Shown piece after piece: positions 1 through 8,964 of a stretch of 32,245 nt of DNA. This stretch comes from Actinomycetes bacterium (GTDB taxonomy: Bacteria > Actinomycetota > Acidimicrobiia > Acidimicrobiales > Ilumatobacteraceae), in contig JAIXWJ010000001.1 of assembly GCA_027491335.1 (NCBI GenBank), positions 1 through 32,245 on the forward strand, in the 5' to 3' direction. The position numbers were made by a program, and so were the translations under genes. Each line of letters starts with the position of its first letter. The first letter of the stretch is position 1. The notes under the pieces were generated by a model. That model did no database searches and was not told the DNA's origin. It saw only the letters and a list, made by a program, of their open reading frames with translations.

Positions 1-3000
1 CTCACCCACAACTCGTTTCCGTATTCCGGACTCCACGCGCGCGCCACGTATCGACCACCGGCCAAACCGTGGATGTCGGGGTTGCCACCCAACGTTCCCG
101 ACGCGATGTCGTGAACCAATTGGGTTCCCGCCACCGTTCCGTCGGTCTTCCACAACTCGTTGCCGTCCTGAGCGTTGCGAGCCACGAAGTAGGTCGTCGA
201 CCCCATCCTGGTGAACTGGCCGGGGTACGAGTTTCCTTGATCGCGCAGGCGGCTCGTGTTGAGATCCATCTGCACCGTTCCGGCCGCCGTGCCGTTCGAC
301 AACCACAACTCACGGCCGTTGGTCCCGTCTCCGGCACCCCACACCGCTCCGGTGCCCGCCGCGACGGCGGCCTCTTCGACGCGTCCGCCCGCGAGGTTGA
401 TGTCATTCTGGGTGGTGCCCGCCAACGTGCCGTCGGTGACCCACAACTCGCGTCCACGGTTTTCGTTGTACGCGTTGAGATACACCCGACCGTTCACCGC
501 GGTGATCCACACGGGATCGGAACTACCACCATTTTCGATGCCCGTCTGAATGTCGAGGATGATCGTTCCGTTGGCGGTTCCGTCGGTGATCCATGGTTCC
601 CAACCGCTCGTACCGTCATTCCCCTTGAACAACACCTTCGTGGGACTGATGGCCACCATCGTGTCCATCTCGGTGTTCCCGTTCGGATTCAGGTCGGCGA
701 TGATCCGCGTCCCGGCCGCCGTGCCATCGGTGAACCACGGCTCTTGTCCGCGAACGGCGTCGGTGCCCCGGAAGACGAATCCCGAGCCCAACGGGGTCAC
801 GGTTCCCGGGTTGAAGTCACCCGAGGGGTTGTTGTCGCCCAACGACACGAAGGTCGAGCCGTCGGTGGAGATGTACATCTCCCTCCCGGTCGAGCCATCG
901 GTGGCCGAGATGACGATCTTGTTGCCGTAGGCGTACAACGCCGTCGGGTTCGAATCACCACCGGTGTTGATGTCGGTCAGTCGGCGGGTGCCGGCGACCG
1001 TTCCATCGGTGACCCACAACTCGGTGCCGTTGGTACCGTCGTTGGCGCGGAAGAACACCCGACCATCGAGACCAACGATGTCCGACACGCTGTCGTTGCC
1101 CGACGCATTGATGTCGAGCAACACCTGGGTACCCGCCACCGTTCCGTCGCTCACGTACAGCTGGCGCTCGGAACCATTGTCGGCCGAGAAAACCACCTTG
1201 CTTCCCACCGTGGTCAATTCCACCGGGTTGGACTCGCCGCCGGCTCGAAGATCGATGCGGGTCGCTCCGGTCACCGGATCGGCCACACCCAACTCCCATT
1301 CGCCGTTGTGGAAGCGGTACACGGCCCGGGTGCCCGCTCGACGAATCTGTTCGGTCGAGGTGCCCGATGCGATTCGGTTGACGTCGCTCACGAGGGTGGT
1401 TCCCGCGAGTGTTCCGTCGGAAACCCACATTTCACGACCGTTCAAACCATCCTCTTGGGTGAAATACAGCAGGCCGTCCAGATTCACCAGGTACCACGGC
1501 TCGGCCGATCCACTCGGATGGAAGTTCGCGATCCGCGAGGTCTGTCCCGTCTGGTCGATGGTGTACAACTCTCGATCGTTGGACAAATCAGGCGCCGAGA
1601 AGAACACGCGCGAACCAACGAACGTCACACCATCGGCCCAGCGATCGTCGGTCGGATAGGGATCCAAGAGTGCCGTGCTCGCGGGCGTGCCGGTCGACTT
1701 GTACCACTGCCACTGATAGGGGCCGTAGTCGTACACCCGCAGGACGGCCAAACCACCAATTCCGCGGGACTCCGAAGTGCTGAACTCGATGTTTCCGTTG
1801 GGATTGAAGTCGTTCACGAGTGCGGTGCCAGCCACGGTTCCGTCGGTCGACCACAGTTGATGGCGTCCGTGCGTCCCGCGGGCTCGGAAATACACTCGAT
1901 CACCAAGAGTCGCGAACTGGTCGGCATCACTGTTGCCGTTGGTGTTGATATCGGCCAACTGGAATGTTCCCGCCGATGTTCCGTCCGACACCCAAACCTC
2001 ACGGTCGTTGTTCTGACCCGCGCGGAAGATCACCTTGCCGTTCAGGGGCTGCAAGGAATCCGGATGCGGGTTGCACCACCAGCAGTAGCCGTTGTCGGTG
2101 TTGATGTCCTTCACCAGACGCGTGCCGGCCACCGTTCCGTCGGTGACGTGCAACTCCTTGCGAGTCGCCGTGGTTGCGGCAGTGAAGAAGAGTTTCGATC
2201 CGGAAACCACCAGATTGTCAACCATCCCTCCGCAACAGGTCTCGTTGGACACCTCCGTCGTGAAGATCGATGGCGCCCCCGAACCCGTCACCTTCCAGAT
2301 CTCGCGTCCGTTCAGGCCGTCGTCGGCCGTGAAGTACGTGCTTCCGTTGAACGACACGAAGTCCGCCGCGTTGCTCGAGGCACCGACCTGGTTGATGTCG
2401 CGAAGACGAACGAGTGATCCGTTGGCATCACGCATCGCCGGCTCGTCGCCAACCAACCCATCGTTGTACACGTACACCGAATTGGCCCCGTTGTCGACCG
2501 CGGTCCAGACGCTCACGTTGGGTGCGGCCGTGATCACCCCGGTCAGTCCGTCGAGCTTGTACGACCGACGCCCCGTGCCATCATCGTCCGAAAAGAACAT
2601 GTCGGTGCCAAGAACGGTGAAACCTTCCGCTTCGGCGTTGTTGGCGACGTTCATGTCGAACGGCCGCGTCCCCGACAAGGTGCCGTCACTGATCCACCAC
2701 TGCCATGCTCCCGCCAAACTGGTGTTGTTCGGACGATTGTTGACCTCGAAGATGACGTAACGACCCACTCGGTGATAGGACCAGTTGGCGAAGTAGATGT
2801 CATTGGCTCCGGGTTCGATGTTGCCCAAGTACACGGCTCCCTGCGGAGTTCCGTCGGTGTAGTACAACTCTCGACCGTCGTTGGGGGTGAGGCCGCGGAA
2901 GATCAGACCGTTGCCGACGGCTAGGAAATTGTCGACCTCATCGTGCTCGTTCGGTCGAACGTCGACCTTGACCGTGCCGACGGAGGTGCCGTCGGAGACC

Positions 3001-6000
3001 CAGAGATCGCGATGAGTTCCGTCGTGAGCACGGAAGAACACGCGATTGCCCGCGATCATGACGGTGTCCACTTCGTCGTTGCCGTTGCTGTACGTCGTGG
3101 TGTTGATGTTTCGCGCACGGAAGGTTCCGGCCGAGGTGCCGTCGGAGAACCACAACTCCCATCCAGTTACTCCGTCATGTACCTGCAACACCATTTTGTT
3201 GTTTATGGCGCCAACGAAACCGATCCCGCCGCTGTTCAGAGACGGACTCACGTCCTTCACCATGGTGGTGCCGGCGACGGTGCCATCGGTCCGCCACAAT
3301 GATTCGCCCGCCGCCGAGGAGTACGCGCGGAAGTAGTTGTATCCGCCGAAGGCGAAGAATCCGTTCGGCGACGACCCGGCGGCGGTTCGGTTCGGGTCGG
3401 CCAGCAAGCGCGTCCCGGCTCTCGTTCCGTCGGACAGGTACCACTCGCGACCGTTCACGCCATCATCGGCCCGGAATCGAACGCCGGTGCCGTCGGCGGT
3501 GATCGAATCGGGTCCCGCACCACCGCTCGGCGTGATGTCGAGTTCGGTGATCGCTCCGGTTGCTCCGTCGACCACGCCGATGTCGGTTCCCTCGGCGGTG
3601 GTTCGGAGGAAGTAGAACTTGTCACCGGACACGGTGCCGTACTGCACACAACTGCCGTCGTTCGTCACCGGATCGAGCGGGGTGGTCCCCGCCGCCGTGC
3701 CGTCGGTCTTCCAATACTGCCACCAACAGTTCGGAGTTGGATCGTTGTGCAACGCGAAGATCAACGTGCCCGACAACGGCTTCGGGTCGTGCACGTATGC
3801 CGCACCATTGGCCGGATCGATGGTGGTGAGACGGGTCTCGACTCCGGTCACTCGGTCGGTGAAGTAGTAGCCGATCACGCCCGACTCCGTGCGTCGGTAG
3901 AAGATCCCACGGTTCGTCGCCGTCAACTCGCTGATCGAATCGTCACCCGAGTTGATGTTGATCAATTCGCGAGTACCAGCGACGGTGCCGTCGGTGACCC
4001 ACATGTTGCGCTCGGTCCCGTTGTAGCCGCGGAAGTACATGTACGACGAAGAGGCCGTGCGTTGATCCGGTGACGATGCGCCATTGCTCGGGTTGATGTC
4101 GGCCAATTGGAAGGTTCCCGCCGCGGTGCCGTCGCTCACCCACGGTTCGACCCCGTCCACGCCATTGGACGTGCTGAAGAAGATCTTGTTGCCGAGCACC
4201 TCGAAACCATCGGGGTTCGAATCCGCCGATCCCGCCGCGATGTCCTTCACCAATGCAGTGGAGGCGGCAGTACCGTTCGTGCGCCACAACTCTCGTCCCT
4301 CGTCGGGTGTGCTGGCCGAGAAATACACCCGACTACCGACCTTCCTGAAACTGTGCGGCAAACTGCTGGCCGCACCGGGGGCGATGTCGGACAGAAGGCC
4401 CGTGCCGTTCGTCGATCCGTCGGTCGACCACAACTCGGTGCCCGTCGCAGCGTTGGTAGCCGGGAAATACGCGACTCCGTCCAGAATGTGCAGGCCACTA
4501 TTCACCCAATTGTTGTCCGTGAGATCCGGATCCAGCGGCGCCGTGCCGGCCACCGTTCCGTCGGTGCGCATCCAATGCCACGTCGTTCCACACACTTCGA
4601 CGACGAAAATCGCGCCGTTGTCCAGCGCCCTGAATTCGCGGGAGTTGGGATCACCACCGTTCGCACAAGTGTCGACGAGTTTGACCGTTCCCGAGGTCGT
4701 GCCGTCGGAACCCCACAGACTCCAGTGGTACGGGCTTTGATTGTCGTAGATGCGCATCAGGAAACGCGACCCGACCGATTGAGCAAAGTGAATCTCGGTG
4801 TTGCCACTCGGATTGAAGTCCTTGATCAAGCGCGTACCCGCCTCCGTGCCATCACTGAACCACGGCTCGTGTCCGTTCGTTCCGTTGTTCACTCTGAACA
4901 CGAAACCATTGCCGACCCCGTGAATCTGATCGACGTGCGAGTCGGCCCGACCGGGGGTCAGGTCGAACGTGCGGGTGCCGGCCACGGTGCCATCGGTGAC
5001 GGTGAACTCCCAGCCTCGGGTTCCATCGAACGAACGGAAGAACAGTTTGTTTCCCGCGATGACGCCACTGTGAAACTCGGCATTACCCGAATTCTCGGGG
5101 GTGGTGTTGGTGTCGGCCAGAAGGAACGTACCCGCCACGGTGCCGTCGGTCGACCACAGTTCGCGACCATGCACACCGTCGTTGGCGTTGAACACCCATC
5201 GACTTCCGAGTTTGAACACGAAGTCGGAGTTCGAGCTGTTGTTGGCGGTGTTGATGTCGACCATCACACGTGTGCCCGCCGGCGAACCGTCCGTGACCCA
5301 CAACTCTTCGCCGGTGGTCGGGTCGTTGTTCACGAACATCCGATTGCTACCAATATTCGTGAGGGTCACATCACTCCACGGACTGCTCGGATTCATCGGA
5401 ACCAACCGTGAAGTTCCCGCCACCGTGCCATCGGAGCGCCACCAACGATGACCGTACTGGCAGTCGCTCGCGCGGAAAACCACGCCAGCGGTGAGGGCGG
5501 TCAGATCGCGAGTGTCCGGGTCACCATTGTTGAAGGTGCAACGTCCCGTGAGTCGAGTGGCGGTGCCACCATTCAGAGAGGTGCTCCAGATCGACCAGTA
5601 ATCGCCGATGTGGAGCGACAGGTAGACCGTGTTACCGACGATGGTCGCGGAGTTGATTTCCGTGTTCCCCGTTGCGTTGAAATCACCCAGCGATCGCGTG
5701 CCGGCCATGGTTCCGTCGGTGATCCATGGCTCGTGGCCGATCGAGCCGTTGTTGTATCGAAACACCACCTGGCCGTTGGGCAGTGGTTGCATCTGATCGA
5801 TCGAGGAGTCCGCGGTGCCCGGGGTGACGTCCAGGATCATGCTGCCCGCCGTGGTTCCGTCCGTGACGCCGATCTCCCAACCGGTGCTGGGGCTGTATAA
5901 GCGGAAATAGGCTTTGTTGCCAGCGGCCACGATGGTTTGGATTGAACTGTTCGAACCGTTTTGTGTGGTGGTGTTGAAATCCTTCAACATCCGTGTTCCC

Positions 6001-7475
6001 GCCGCGGTGTAGTCGGTGATCCACAACTCGTCACCGTTGATGCCGTCAGAGGCCCGGAAAACCACTCGTTCGGGGGAGCCGAAACGCGCGAAATAGGCCG
6101 CACCCGAACCCAAGTTGTACGGGTTGATGTCTCCGAATGATCGCGTTCCGGCGGCGGATCCGTCGGTCACCCACGGTTCGTTGCCGGTGGCGGCCGATCC
6201 GGCCGTGTAGAAGGCCTTGTCGCCCGAGTAAGTGAGGCTCGACATGGGGAAATTGTCGTTCGGGTCCGGGTCGAGTGACACCGTGCCGGCCACCGTTCCG
6301 TCGGAGCGGTACCACACGTCGTTGGTTTCGGTGTTGAACCGCACCACGACACCCGCACCGAGAGCTCGAATCTCTTGAGCCCGATAACACCACCAGCATT
6401 GGTTGGACGGATTGTCGGGGCTGGCACTCGTGAGACGGCGCGTTCCCGCGACGGTGCCGTCGGACACGTACAACTCGTAGCCCGTTCGTCCGTTGGGCAT
6501 GGGCCACACGTTGTCGGCATCGCTGGTCTCGAACAGAACTTTGGTGCCCAGGATGGTGAAGCGTTCATACGTGCCGTCACTCGTGCCGGCCCGAGAGTCG
6601 AGCACCATGCGCGTGCCGGCCGACGTGCCGTCGGAGAACCACAGTTCCCACCCCTGGTTCTGTGACCAACCACGGAAATAGACGCCGGCTGACGTAGCGA
6701 TAAAAATGTAATCCGCGCCATTGACCCCACCGGGATTGATGTCCTTCACCATGCGGGCACCGGCCGACGAGTTGTCGGTGACCCACAACTCACGGCCGTG
6801 GCGACCATCGTCAGCAATGAAGAACTTCTGGCTGCCGGCGGCGACCATCGGATTCGGATGCGAACCTTGGGTCGTCTCGGGGATGCCGGTGACGCGCGAC
6901 GTTCCCGCCGTCGTGCCGTCGGTTTTCCACAGAACACCGCCCGATGAGCCGTCGTTGGCCCGGAAATACGCGAGGGTTCCGGCGGGCTGGAATTCGGCCG
7001 GGTCCGAGTTCCCCACTCCCACGTTGATGTCTTTGATGAGGGTCGTGCCCGCGTCGGTCGCGTCGGTGATCCATAGTTCGCGACCGATGTCGGCGCCCAC
7101 GGCGGAAAAGATGATCTTGTTGTTCCACACGGTGAGGTTGCTCGGGTAACCATCGCCGTCGGGGTTGATGTCTTTCACCAACACGGGTTGGGCGTTGGCC
7201 ACCGAGGTGTCGATTTTCCACAGTTCCCACCCGATGTCGTTGCGATACGACCGAAAGACCATGGTGTTGCCCAACATCACCATCTCTTCGGGGCTGGAAA
7301 AGTCGTTGATGGGCGACGAGTCCGCCAACTGTCTGATTTCCGGTGTCCCCGTGGCGTTCGACTCGGTGGCCGAGCGCACCGAGACCACGGCCACCGAGGT
7401 GGCCACGACGGTGGCGGCAATGGCCCACGAGCGGGCCTTGGGCGAACGAAAGACGGATTTCGCGAGCGTCAACAT
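1..7475 (-). CDS. Giant exported ELWxxDGT-repeat protein, 5' part (C-terminus outside window)
   Basis: One frame stays open from the ATG at 7475 to the left edge (2,491 codons, no stop), so the product is larger than this. Residues 1-36 look like a signal peptide: basic start (K6, R10, K13, R15), hydrophobic stretch W17-V33, then an R-S-A possible cleavage site. The rest is about 50 tandem units of 47-50 residues, each centred on a form of (E)LWxxDGTxAGTxLVxDIN followed by short strands such as VFFRAxDG. Such proteins are annotated as ELWxxDGT repeat proteins; the unit size and strand pattern suggest beta-propeller blades, which is inference. Some units are degenerate (for example 2228-2330). 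No enzyme domain or anchor is visible in this part. An in-frame ATG at 7499 is an alternative start, but GGGGA sits 6 nt before 7475. The gene is alone in its direction, beyond tRNA-Ala. A surface or secreted structural or adhesive role is a guess. Confidence 0.9.
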   Translation of the reverse strand, partial: MLTLAKSVFRSPKARSWAIAATVVATSVAVVSVRSATESNATGTPEIRQLADSSPINDFSSPEEMVMLGNTMVFRSYRNDIGWELWKIDTSVANAQPVLVKDINPDGDGYPSNLTVWNNKIIFSAVGADIGRELWITDATDAGTTLIKDINVGVGNSDPAEFQPAGTLAYFRANDGSSGGVLWKTDGTTAGTSRVTGIPETTQGSHPNPMVAAGSQKFFIADDGRHGRELWVTDNSSAGARMVKDINPGGVNGADYIFIATSAGVYFRGWSQNQGWELWFSDGTSAGTRMVLDSRAGTSDGTYERFTILGTKVLFETSDADNVWPMPNGRTGYELYVSDGTVAGTRRLTSASPDNPSNQCWWCYRAQEIRALGAGVVVRFNTETNDVWYRSDGTVAGTVSLDPDPNDNFPMSSLTYSGDKAFYTAGSAATGNEPWVTDGSAAGTRSFGDINPYNLGSGAAYFARFGSPERVVFRASDGINGDELWITDYTAAGTRMLKDFNTTTQNGSNSSIQTIVAAGNKAYFRLYSPSTGWEIGVTDGTTAGSMILDVTPGTADSSIDQMQPLPNGQVVFRYNNGSIGHEPWITDGTMAGTRSLGDFNATGNTEINSATIVGNTVYLSLHIGDYWSIWSTSLNGGTATRLTGRCTFNNGDPDTRDLTALTAGVVFRASDCQYGHRWWRSDGTVAGTSRLVPMNPSSPWSDVTLTNIGSNRMFVNNDPTTGEELWVTDGSPAGTRVMVDINTANNSSNSDFVFKLGSRWVFNANDGVHGRELWSTDGTVAGTFLLADTNTTPENSGNAEFHSGVIAGNKLFFRSFDGTRGWEFTVTDGTVAGTRTFDLTPGRADSHVDQIHGVGNGFVFRVNNGTNGHEPWFSDGTEAGTRLIKDFNPSGNTEIHFAQSVGSRFLMRIYDNQSPYHWSLWGSDGTTSGTVKLVDTCANGGDPNSREFRALDNGAIFVVEVCGTTWHWMRTDGTVAGTAPLDPDLTDNNWVNSGLHILDGVAYFPATNAATGTELWSTDGSTNGTGLLSDIAPGAASSLPHSFRKVGSRVYFSASTPDEGRELWRTNGTAASTALVKDIAAGSADSNPDGFEVLGNKIFFSTSNGVDGVEPWVSDGTAAGTFQLADINPSNGASSPDQRTASSSYMYFRGYNGTERNMWVTDGTVAGTRELININSGDDSISELTATNRGIFYRRTESGVIGYYFTDRVTGVETRLTTIDPANGAAYVHDPKPLSGTLIFALHNDPTPNCWWQYWKTDGTAAGTTPLDPVTNDGSCVQYGTVSGDKFYFLRTTAEGTDIGVVDGATGAITELDITPSGGAGPDSITADGTGVRFRADDGVNGREWYLSDGTRAGTRLLADPNRTAAGSSPNGFFAFGGYNYFRAYSSAAGESLWRTDGTVAGTTMVKDVSPSLNSGGIGFVGAINNKMVLQVHDGVTGWELWFSDGTSAGTFRARNINTTTYSNGNDEVDTVMIAGNRVFFRAHDGTHRDLWVSDGTSVGTVKVDVRPNEHDEVDNFLAVGNGLIFRGLTPNDGRELYYTDGTPQGAVYLGNIEPGANDIYFANWSYHRVGRYVIFEVNNRPNNTSLAGAWQWWISDGTLSGTRPFDMNVANNAEAEGFTVLGTDMFFSDDDGTGRRSYKLDGLTGVITAAPNVSVWTAVDNGANSVYVYNDGLVGDEPAMRDANGSLVRLRDINQVGASSNAADFVSFNGSTYFTADDGLNGREIWKVTGSGAPSIFTTEVSNETCCGGMVDNLVVSGSKLFFTAATTATRKELHVTDGTVAGTRLVKDINTDNGYCWWCNPHPDSLQPLNGKVIFRAGQNNDREVWVSDGTSAGTFQLADINTNGNSDADQFATLGDRVYFRARGTHGRHQLWSTDGTVAGTALVNDFNPNGNIEFSTSESRGIGGLAVLRVYDYGPYQWQWYKSTGTPASTALLDPYPTDDRWADGVTFVGSRVFFSAPDLSNDRELYTIDQTGQTSRIANFHPSGSAEPWYLVNLDGLLYFTQEDGLNGREMWVSDGTLAGTTLVSDVNRIASGTSTEQIRRAGTRAVYRFHNGEWELGVADPVTGATRIDLRAGGESNPVELTTVGSKVVFSADNGSERQLYVSDGTVAGTQVLLDINASGNDSVSDIVGLDGRVFFRANDGTNGTELWVTDGTVAGTRRLTDINTGGDSNPTALYAYGNKIVISATDGSTGREMYISTDGSTFVSLGDNNPSGDFNPGTVTPLGSGFVFRGTDAVRGQEPWFTDGTAAGTRIIADLNPNGNTEMDTMVAISPTKVLFKGNDGTSGWEPWITDGTANGTIILDIQTGIENGGSSDPVWITAVNGRVYLNAYNENRGRELWVTDGTLAGTTQNDINLAGGRVEEAAVAAGTGAVWGAGDGTNGRELWLSNGTAAGTVQMDLNTSRLRDQGNSYPGQFTRMGSTTYFVARNAQDGNELWKTDGTVAGTQLVHDIASGTLGGNPDIHGLAGGRYVARAWSPEYGNELWV
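3703..6301 (-). repeat. Six-unit super-repeat within the ELWxxDGT protein
   Basis: A distinctive Trp-rich variant of the repeat (HRWWRSDGT, HWMRTDGT, YWKTDGT types, often followed by LDPD) recurs at fixed distances. Its DGT-encoding sites start near 6301, 5431, 4561 and 3703, giving spacings of 870, 870 and 858 nt, about 290 residues or six units. Flanking units match in the same register: units with HEPW...GNTEI occur around 5660 and 4800, and a GDP(D/N)(T/S)R segment with nearby cysteines occurs around 5520 and 4650. Two further Trp-rich units near 2686 and 1693 are spaced about seven units apart. This points to tandem duplication of a six-unit block. Confidence 0.75.
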
Positions 7476-7510
7476 CAATGATCCCCATTCATATGTCATA
7501 CGACTCGCCA

Positions 7511-7540
7511 GTTATAGCCCGCATGAATGGATCCAATCAA
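7511..7540 (-). promoter_or_regulatory. Probable promoter of the giant repeat gene
   Basis: On the minus strand a TTGATT (7540-7535) is separated by 18 nt from TATAAC (7516-7511). This fits a housekeeping sigma promoter. Transcription would start near 7504, giving a leader of about 30 nt to the ATG at 7475, or almost none to the ATG at 7499. The rest of the gap 7476-7594 shows no other structure. Confidence 0.5.
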
Positions 7541-7594
7541 GGTCTGGCCCGTGAACCCCGAGAAAACACTCCGTCCTCAGCCTGCGACTCTGGG

Positions 7595-7667
7595 TGGAGA
7601 CGATGGGAATCGAACCCACGACCTCCTGCTTGCAAAGCAGGCGCTCTACCAATTGAGCTACGTCCCC
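7595..7667 (-). tRNA. tRNA-Ala (anticodon TGC)
   Basis: Read on the minus strand this is a full cloverleaf. The acceptor stem is GGGGACG paired with CGTCTCC (one G-U pair), with a D-arm GCTC...GAGC and an anticodon stem CCTGC/GCAGG around loop TTTGCAA, giving anticodon TGC. The T-loop is GTTCGATTC. The discriminator base is A at 7595. CCA is not encoded (the next bases read CCC). The 3' end faces the start of the giant repeat gene. Confidence 0.96.
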
Positions 7668-7692
7668 TTCTCGGCCCTCGAAGGCTACCCCG

Positions 7693-7698
7693 TACTGT
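7693..7698 (+). promoter_or_regulatory. -10 element of a probable leaderless promoter
   Basis: TACTGT (TANNNT type) ends 7 nt before the ATG at 7706 and no Shine-Dalgarno is present. The transcript probably begins at or next to the start codon, as is common in actinobacteria. Confidence 0.45.
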
Positions 7699-7705
7699 GG
7701 CTCCC

Positions 7706-8962
7706 ATGACCCGTCTGCAGTTCGGAACGTTCCTCGCGCCACACCATCCGGTGGGCGAGAACCCCACGCTCCAGTTCCAGAGTGACCTCGACTTCGCCGC
7801 CCACCTGGACCGTCTCGGCTTCGACGAGTTCTGGTGCGGAGAGCACCATTCCAGTGGTTGGGAAATGATCGCGTCGCCCGAGATGTTTCTGGCCGCCGCC
7901 GGACAACGCACCCACAACATCAGATTGGGAACCGGCGTGGTGTCGCTGCCCTATCACCATCCGTTCAACGTCGCTCAGCGCATCGTTCAGCTCGACCACA
8001 TGACCAAGGGTCGTGCCATGTTCGGAACCGGTCCGGGTGCGCTCCCGAGCGACGCGTGGACCCTGGGTATCGATCCCTTGGTGCAGCGCGACCGCCAGGA
8101 CGAAGCGATGGGCGTGATCACCCGCTTGCTGCGGGGCGAGGATCGATTCAGTCACGAGAGCGACTGGTTCACCTTGCGCGACGCCCAACTGCAGTTGTTG
8201 CCGGTGCAAGAGAACATTCCCATGGCCACGGCATCGACGTTGTCGCCGTCGGGCATGCAGTTGGCCGGCAAGTACGGATGCGGGGTGTTGTCGATCGCGT
8301 CCAACAGCACCGCGGGCCTCGCGGCTCTTCCCACGCAATGGTCGTTCGCCGAGGAGTCGGCGGCCAAGCACGGTCAGACCGTGGATCGTCGCAACTGGCG
8401 AGTGTTGCTGAGTTTCCACATCGCCGAAACCCGCGAAGAGGCGCGTCGACAGTCGGTGGACGGTTTGCATCGTTGGCACAACGAATACAACGTCTGGACC
8501 CTGGGTCGACCCGGAGCACAGCACGTCGACGACAAGTGGGCGTTGATGGACATGATGAGTTCGGGCGGTGCGGTCGTGGGCACACCGGACGATCTGGTGA
8601 ACGCCATTCGCAACCTGCAGGAGATCACCGGTGGTTTCGGTGTGCTACTCGGATTCGCCCACGACTGGGCGAACCGTGAGAACACCCTGCGTTCGTGGGA
8701 CCTAGTGGCGCGATACGTCATCCCCGAGATCAATGGCTCCACCACGCGTCTGCGTGATTCGCAAAAGTTCCTCAACGACAATCAGGCCACGTTGATGGCC
8801 GGCGCCGGTGCCGCGGTGATGCAGAAGATCCTCGGTGATCAGCGCGCGTCCCAAGAGTTGGGCGTGATGATGCAGCAGATGCAACAGAAGTCCGATGATC
8901 GTTCCACCACGTTCCGTCCCGGGGGCGGCGTTCGCGACGAACAGTTGCCACAGGAGAAGTAG
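7706..8962 (+). CDS. LLM-class flavin-dependent oxidoreductase (limonene-monooxygenase-like)
   Basis: 418 residues. The sequence has the bacterial luciferase-like fold signature: an N-terminal FGTFLAPHHP strand, a DRLGFDEFWCGEHHSSGWE segment, a set of residues RLGTGVVSLPYHHP, then GRAMFGTGPGALPSDA. It resembles monooxygenases annotated as limonene 1,2-monooxygenase or alkanal monooxygenase alpha chain. Members use FMN or F420 in the cytosol to oxidise small organic substrates; neither cofactor nor substrate can be fixed from sequence alone. The C-terminal 60 residues carry a Gln/Met-rich tail after the barrel. The start at 7706 was chosen because family similarity begins there and a -10 element lies just upstream; the frame is open further upstream across tRNA-Ala but that part is not coding. 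The next LLM gene follows after 2 nt. Confidence 0.88.
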   Translation: MTRLQFGTFLAPHHPVGENPTLQFQSDLDFAAHLDRLGFDEFWCGEHHSSGWEMIASPEMFLAAAGQRTHNIRLGTGVVSLPYHHPFNVAQRIVQLDHMTKGRAMFGTGPGALPSDAWTLGIDPLVQRDRQDEAMGVITRLLRGEDRFSHESDWFTLRDAQLQLLPVQENIPMATASTLSPSGMQLAGKYGCGVLSIASNSTAGLAALPTQWSFAEESAAKHGQTVDRRNWRVLLSFHIAETREEARRQSVDGLHRWHNEYNVWTLGRPGAQHVDDKWALMDMMSSGGAVVGTPDDLVNAIRNLQEITGGFGVLLGFAHDWANRENTLRSWDLVARYVIPEINGSTTRLRDSQKFLNDNQATLMAGAGAAVMQKILGDQRASQELGVMMQQMQQKSDDRSTTFRPGGGVRDEQLPQEK

Positions 8963-8964
8963 TC

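Noticed and set aside
69..2417. 782-codon plus-strand open frame, and similar long plus-strand frames at 4107-5411 and 964-1659
   Set aside because: They lie antisense to the ELWxxDGT protein and arise because the same repeat codons leave that complementary frame free of stops. Their translations are Arg/Gly/Val-rich periodic shadows without a domain.
1..7475. CRISPR-like array of short repeats (for example the recurring ACCGTTCCGTCGGT)
   Set aside because: Repeats are degenerate, spaced in multiples of three at about 150 nt, and encode the conserved DGT(V/A)AGT segment. They are protein repeats, not CRISPR.
7343..7705. Upstream extension of the first LLM gene
   Set aside because: It would read through tRNA-Ala and the start of the divergent giant gene. 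Family similarity and the -10 element both support the ATG at 7706.
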